A stretch of 64,000 bases of DNA from Streptococcus sp. HMSC067H01 (GTDB lineage Bacteria > Bacillota > Bacilli > Lactobacillales > Streptococcaceae), in the NCBI RefSeq assembly GCF_001814775.1, contig NZ_KV817781.1:110155-174154 (forward strand), read 5' to 3'. Of the stretch, positions 60,642 to 64,000 are shown in pieces (positions within the stretch are counted from its first letter, which is position 1; each line of letters starts with the position of its first letter). The position numbers and the translations under genes were made by a program. The notes beneath the pieces were generated by a model. It saw only the letters and a program-made list of their open reading frames with translations. It was not told where the DNA came from and did not search any database.

Positions 60642-60840
60642 TACTCTTCGAAAATCTCTTCAAACCACGTCAGCGTCGCCTTACCGTATATATATGTAAC
60701 TGACTTCGTCAGTCTTATCTACAACCTCAAAGCAGTGCTTTGAGCTAACTTCGTCAGTTCTATCCACAACCTCAAAACTGTGTTTTGAGCAACCTGTGGC
60801 TAGCTTCCTAGTTTGCTCTTTGATTTTCATTGAGTATAAA
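60641..60840. repeat. BOX element (boxA, two boxB, boxC)
   Basis: Starts AATACTCTTCGAAAATC and ends GATTTTCATTGAGTATA, the inverted termini of BOX. boxA is about 60641-60700; two 45-bp boxB units are at 60701-60745 and 60746-60790, each containing ACTTCGTCAGT and ACAACCTCAAA; boxC is 60791-60840 with GTTTGCTCTTTGATTTTC. Known only from pneumococcus and close relatives. Confidence 0.95.
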
Positions 60841-60844
60841 AACA

Positions 60845-60879
60845 AAAAATACAGTATCCAATCTTGATACTGTATTTCT
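60845..60879 (-). terminator. Terminator of the rlmN-vanZ-ABC-F operon
   Basis: Perfect stem AAATACAGTATC / GATACTGTATTT with a 7-base loop and T run on the minus strand. Confidence 0.9.
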
Positions 60880-60891
60880 TTTATTCTCATT

Positions 60892-62433
60892 TTAAGTTAA
60901 GTTGTTAAAATCCCAGATTTGGTCCATCCAACCTTCATAGAAGTCTGGTTCGTGGCAGACCATAAGGATAGATCCCTTATATTCTTTCAGAGCTCGTTTG
61001 AGCTCATCCTTAGCATCCACATCCAAGTGGTTGGTCGGCTCGTCCAGCACTAAAACATTGTTTTCACGGTTCATCAAGAGACAGAAACGAACCTTGGCTT
61101 GTTCTCCACCTGACAAGACTTGGATTTGACTTTCGATGTGCTTAGTCGTCAAGCCACAGCGAGCAAGGGCTGCACGAACTTCTGCTTGGTTGAGAGCTGG
61201 AAAGGCATTCCAAACTGCTTCTAAAGGTGTCTGGCGATTGCCACCTTCCACCTCTTGTTCAAAGTAGCCAAGTTCCAGGTAATCTCCACGTTCAACTTCG
61301 CCAGCAATTGGTGGTATAATTCCTAAAAGACTCTTCAAGAGGGTTGTTTTACCGATACCATTGGCACCGATAATGGCAACCTTCTGATTGCGTTCAAAGG
61401 TAAGATTTAATGGTTTTGTAAGTGGGCGGTCGTAACCAATCTGCAAGTCCTTGGCTTGGAAGATAAAGCGTCCTGGTGTACGAGCTGGTTTAAAATCAAA
61501 GGACGGCTTTGGTTTCTCACTTTGAAGTTCGATAAGGTCCATCTTATCCAATTTCTTCTGGCGAGACATGGCCATATTACGAGTTGCGACACGCGCCTTA
61601 TTACGGGCTACGAAATCCTTGAGATCAGCAATTTCTTTCTGTTGACGCTCATAGGCTGCTTCCAGTTGCGATTTCTTCATGGCATAGACTTCTTGGAACT
61701 GGTAGTAATCTCCAGAATAACGAGTCAACTGTTGATTTTCTACATGATAGACGATATTGATCACATCGTTGAGGAAAGGAATATCGTGAGAGATAAGAAC
61801 AAAGGCATTTTCATAGTTCTGCAGATAGCGCTTAAGCCAGTCAATATGCTCAGCATCCAAGTAGTTGGTTGGCTCATCAAGCAACAAGATATCTGGCTTT
61901 TCAAGGAGGAGTTTAGCTAAAAGTACCTTGGTTCTTTGTCCACCTGACAAGGCTGTTACGTCTGTATCCATACCATAATCCATAACACCAAGAGCACGCG
62001 CGACTTCGTCAATCTTAGCATCCAAGGTATAGAAGTCACGACTTTCCAAACGGTCCTGAAGTTCGCCGACTTCTTCCATCAGTGCCTCGATATCAGCTCC
62101 TTCTTCTGCCATTTCCATGTAGAGTTCATTGATACGTGCTTCTGCCTTAAATAACTCATCAAAAGCAGTACGAAGGACATCACGCACGGTTTGACCTTCT
62201 TTGAGCACAGCGTGCTGGTCAAGGTAGCCTGCAGTCACATATTTAGACCATTCCACCTTACCTTCATCAGGTACCAACTTACCAGTCACGATGCTCATGA
62301 AGGTTGATTTCCCTTCACCATTAGCACCGACCAGACCGATATGTTCACCTTTGAGGAGACGGAAGGATACGTCTTCAAAAATCGCACGGTCACCAAAACC
62401 GTGACTCAAATTTTTAACTTCTAAGATACTCAT
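60892..62433 (-). CDS. ABC-F family ATPase (translation factor type)
   Basis: 513 residues with two ABC cassettes and no membrane part. Walker A VGANGEGKST (about 34-43) and IGANGIGKTT (about 346-355); signatures LSGGQRTKV and LSGGEQAKV; Walker B LLLDEPTNYLD and LVLDEPTNHLD. The linker between them (about 240-310) is the P-site tRNA interaction motif, with many charged helices. Resembles YbiT-type housekeeping ABC-F proteins that act on the ribosome; not clearly an antibiotic-resistance type. One base after the VanZ-like gene. Confidence 0.93.
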   Translation of the reverse strand: MSILEVKNLSHGFGDRAIFEDVSFRLLKGEHIGLVGANGEGKSTFMSIVTGKLVPDEGKVEWSKYVTAGYLDQHAVLKEGQTVRDVLRTAFDELFKAEARINELYMEMAEEGADIEALMEEVGELQDRLESRDFYTLDAKIDEVARALGVMDYGMDTDVTALSGGQRTKVLLAKLLLEKPDILLLDEPTNYLDAEHIDWLKRYLQNYENAFVLISHDIPFLNDVINIVYHVENQQLTRYSGDYYQFQEVYAMKKSQLEAAYERQQKEIADLKDFVARNKARVATRNMAMSRQKKLDKMDLIELQSEKPKPSFDFKPARTPGRFIFQAKDLQIGYDRPLTKPLNLTFERNQKVAIIGANGIGKTTLLKSLLGIIPPIAGEVERGDYLELGYFEQEVEGGNRQTPLEAVWNAFPALNQAEVRAALARCGLTTKHIESQIQVLSGGEQAKVRFCLLMNRENNVLVLDEPTNHLDVDAKDELKRALKEYKGSILMVCHEPDFYEGWMDQIWDFNNLT

Positions 62434-62434
62434 T

Positions 62435-62908
62435 TTAATTCCTTATCTTGTTTTTATGTAGTAATTTATAGAGGAGCCAAGCCAGGTAGCCACCCAAGGT
62501 ATTGGTCCACAAATCATCAATCTCAAAGACTCGATTAAAGTCCAAGAAAAAGTCTAAAACTAGTTGCGTGCATTCAATTCCCAAGCTCAATAAAAAGCTA
62601 AACAAAATCACTTTCTTAGTATTTCTTAGACCAGGCATGAGATAGAGAAGTTGGAAAATCAGTGGGAAGAGCAAAAGGATATTTAAGGCATTTTGTAAAA
62701 ATATCCAGAATAGCTGCAGAAGGCTGGTTACTTCACCCAGTTTCCAAAAGGAGTTAAAAGGCGTCAAAAGAAAAACCAGGCGTCCAAAAGTTTGAATACC
62801 TGGAGTTTCCACTCCTGTAGGAAGTTGAGGTTGGGGAGTAAAGCAAAAACAGACGATACAAAGACTGTATAAAAGCACTCCCAAACTTAGTAATGTTTTT
62901 CGATTCAT
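62435..62908 (-). CDS. VanZ family membrane protein
   Basis: 157 residues, with four or five hydrophobic segments. FSFLLSLGIECTQLVLDFF (about 102-120) and FEIDDLWTNTLGGYLAWLLY (about 128-147) are the VanZ-like signature. VanZ gives teicoplanin resistance in enterococci, but chromosomal relatives have unknown roles and this need not be a resistance gene. Between rlmN and the ABC-F gene with one-base gaps. Confidence 0.9.
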   Translation of the reverse strand: MNRKTLLSLGVLLYSLCIVCFCFTPQPQLPTGVETPGIQTFGRLVFLLTPFNSFWKLGEVTSLLQLFWIFLQNALNILLLFPLIFQLLYLMPGLRNTKKVILFSFLLSLGIECTQLVLDFFLDFNRVFEIDDLWTNTLGGYLAWLLYKLLHKNKIRN

Positions 62909-62909
62909 C

Positions 62910-63995
62910 TTATGGATTTACTTCAGCTACTGCTTTTTGACGATCACGCTTCATGGTATTTGAACGCAACTGTCCACAAGCCGCATCGATATCAGTACCA
63001 TGTTCCTGACGAACGACACAGTTGACACCTTTTTTCTTGAGTGTATCATAGAAGGCCATGACACGCTCTTTAGGGCTTCGGCTATACTGGTCATGCTCAC
63101 TAACTGGATTATAAGGAATCAAGTTGACATAGGACAATTTCTTAATGTTTTTAAGCAATTCTGCCAACTCGAGTGCCTGCTCCACTCCGTCGTTGACTTC
63201 ATTTAGCATGATATACTCAAAAGTCACACGGCGGTTGGTTGTCTCTATGTAATACTCGATAGCTGCAAAGAGTTTTTCAATCGGAAAGGCACGGTTGATC
63301 TTCATAATGCTAGAACGAAGTTCATTGTTTGGAGCATGAAGAGAAACGGCAAGGTTAACCTGTACGCCTTCATTAGCAAAATCGCGAATCTTGTGAGCCA
63401 AACCTGAAGTTGATACTGTGATATGGCGAGCACCGATAGCCATTCCCTTATCGTCATTGATGGTACGGATGAAGTTCAAGACATTATTGTAGTTATCAAA
63501 TGGTTCCCCAATTCCCATAACTACGATATGACTGACACGTTCGTCCTGTCCACGCTCATCAAAATATTTTTGAACCAGCATAATCTGAGCGACGATCTCC
63601 CCGTTATTAAGGTCACGTTGCTTCTTGATCAAGCCTGATGCACAGAAGGTACAACCGATATTGCATCCTACCTGAGTCGTTACACAGACTGACAAACCAT
63701 AGTGTTGACGCATCAGTACAGTCTCAATCAACATACCATCTGGCAACTCAAAGAGGTACTTCACAGTACCATCGGCTGACTCTTGCACGATGCGTTGTTT
63801 CAATGGATTGACCACAAACTGGTCGTTGAGTTTGGCAATCAAATCCTTAGACAAGTTGGTCATTTCTTCAAATGACTGGACACGTTTACGGTAAAGCCAC
63901 TCCCAGATTTGGTCGGCACGGAATTTCTTTTCTCCTTGCTCCAAGACCCACTCTTGCATCCCTTGACGTGTTAAACTATAAATCGACGGTTTCAT
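62910..63995 (-). CDS. rlmN: Dual-specificity 23S rRNA A2503 / tRNA A37 methyltransferase
   Basis: 361 residues, full length. Radical SAM enzyme that adds a C2-methyl to A2503 of 23S rRNA and A37 of some tRNAs. Radical SAM cluster [12 protein letters not shown] (about 110-121), MGIGEPFDN (about 162-170) and the catalytic C-terminal Cys in DAACGQLRS (about 341-349). Start ATG 63995; its promoter lies beyond the window. Confidence 0.97.
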   Translation of the reverse strand: MKPSIYSLTRQGMQEWVLEQGEKKFRADQIWEWLYRKRVQSFEEMTNLSKDLIAKLNDQFVVNPLKQRIVQESADGTVKYLFELPDGMLIETVLMRQHYGLSVCVTTQVGCNIGCTFCASGLIKKQRDLNNGEIVAQIMLVQKYFDERGQDERVSHIVVMGIGEPFDNYNNVLNFIRTINDDKGMAIGARHITVSTSGLAHKIRDFANEGVQVNLAVSLHAPNNELRSSIMKINRAFPIEKLFAAIEYYIETTNRRVTFEYIMLNEVNDGVEQALELAELLKNIKKLSYVNLIPYNPVSEHDQYSRSPKERVMAFYDTLKKKGVNCVVRQEHGTDIDAACGQLRSNTMKRDRQKAVAEVNP

Positions 63996-64000
63996 CTTTT

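Noticed and set aside
60681-60890. Reading frame within the BOX repeat
   Set aside because: It is a translation of boxA/boxB repeats, with no ribosome site.
1-64000. Prophage, insertion sequence, integrative element or CRISPR array
   Set aside because: No integrase, transposase, phage structural gene, attachment repeat or regularly spaced repeat was found on either strand.

Overview
The window is a low-GC Firmicute chromosome from the Streptococcus mitis/oralis/pneumoniae group. The evidence is a BOX repeat built of boxA, two boxB and boxC units, the CiaRH two-component system, a ComX-type cin-box, and proteins such as ParC, RlmN, TrmD, MetG and CiaR that read almost like pneumococcal ones. 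ParC carries Gly52 and Asp91, states I associate with viridans streptococci and mosaic alleles, so a mitis-group commensal is more likely than a typical pneumococcus (inference). There is no prophage, insertion sequence, integrase or CRISPR array. The window cuts a tRNA-Tyr at its left edge.

Layout. 1-5.9 kb: partial tRNA-Tyr, a DUF2969 gene, then an operon read right to left: ilvE, a peptide-binding lipoprotein, DUF969, DUF979 and pcp, behind a promoter with a perfect CodY box. 5.9-12.5 kb: parE and parC (topoisomerase IV) flanking three genes, one an ANT(6)-like nucleotidyltransferase. 12.6-15.6 kb: a polar amino-acid ABC importer divergent from plsY. 15.7-23.5 kb: nucleoside import and catabolism (rsmC, pdp, deoC, cdd, pnrA and an ABC transporter). 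24-26.8 kb: coaA, rpsT, a small P-loop kinase-like gene and a sirtuin. 27-32.6 kb: rpiA, deoB, a DUF1697 gene, punA, a ClC exchanger and deoD. 32.7-38.8 kb: a U32 protein, a DUF3270 gene, ciaRH and pepN. 38.9-44.7 kb: an accessory-looking operon running from a Tad2/DUF2829-like gene through an SDR gene, four probable immunity-type proteins without a visible toxin, a Nudix hydrolase, an acetyltransferase, an orphan PEP-synthase-like barrel and an ASCH gene. 44.8-53.6 kb: aldo/keto reductase, metG, a MacAB-like exporter, gor and bioY. 53.6-57.4 kb: competence-linked ydbC, an ATP-cone gene, trmD, rimM, a mazG-like gene, khpA and rpsP. 57.5-64 kb: a pseudogene, a DeoR/HAD pair, the lipoprotein cyclophilin slrA, BOX, an ABC-F ATPase, a VanZ-like gene and rlmN.

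How parts work together. The two nucleoside regions form one pathway: PnrA and its ABC transporter import nucleosides; cdd, pdp, punA and deoD cleave them; deoB, deoC and rpiA feed the pentose into central metabolism. The ilvE operon joins amino-acid and peptide scavenging under probable CodY control. Translation and RNA functions (rpsT, rpsP, rimM, trmD, metG, rlmN, khpA, tRNA-Tyr) are spread through the window.

The most unusual signal is a structured RNA element of 131-150 nt present three times in full: once before parC and twice in tandem before deoD. The paired arms change together between copies. Each copy starts with an AAAGG Shine-Dalgarno-like sequence, and the copies next to parC and deoD end just before a start codon that has no Shine-Dalgarno sequence of its own. 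Further decayed or partial copies lie upstream of parC. I do not recognise it as a named family.
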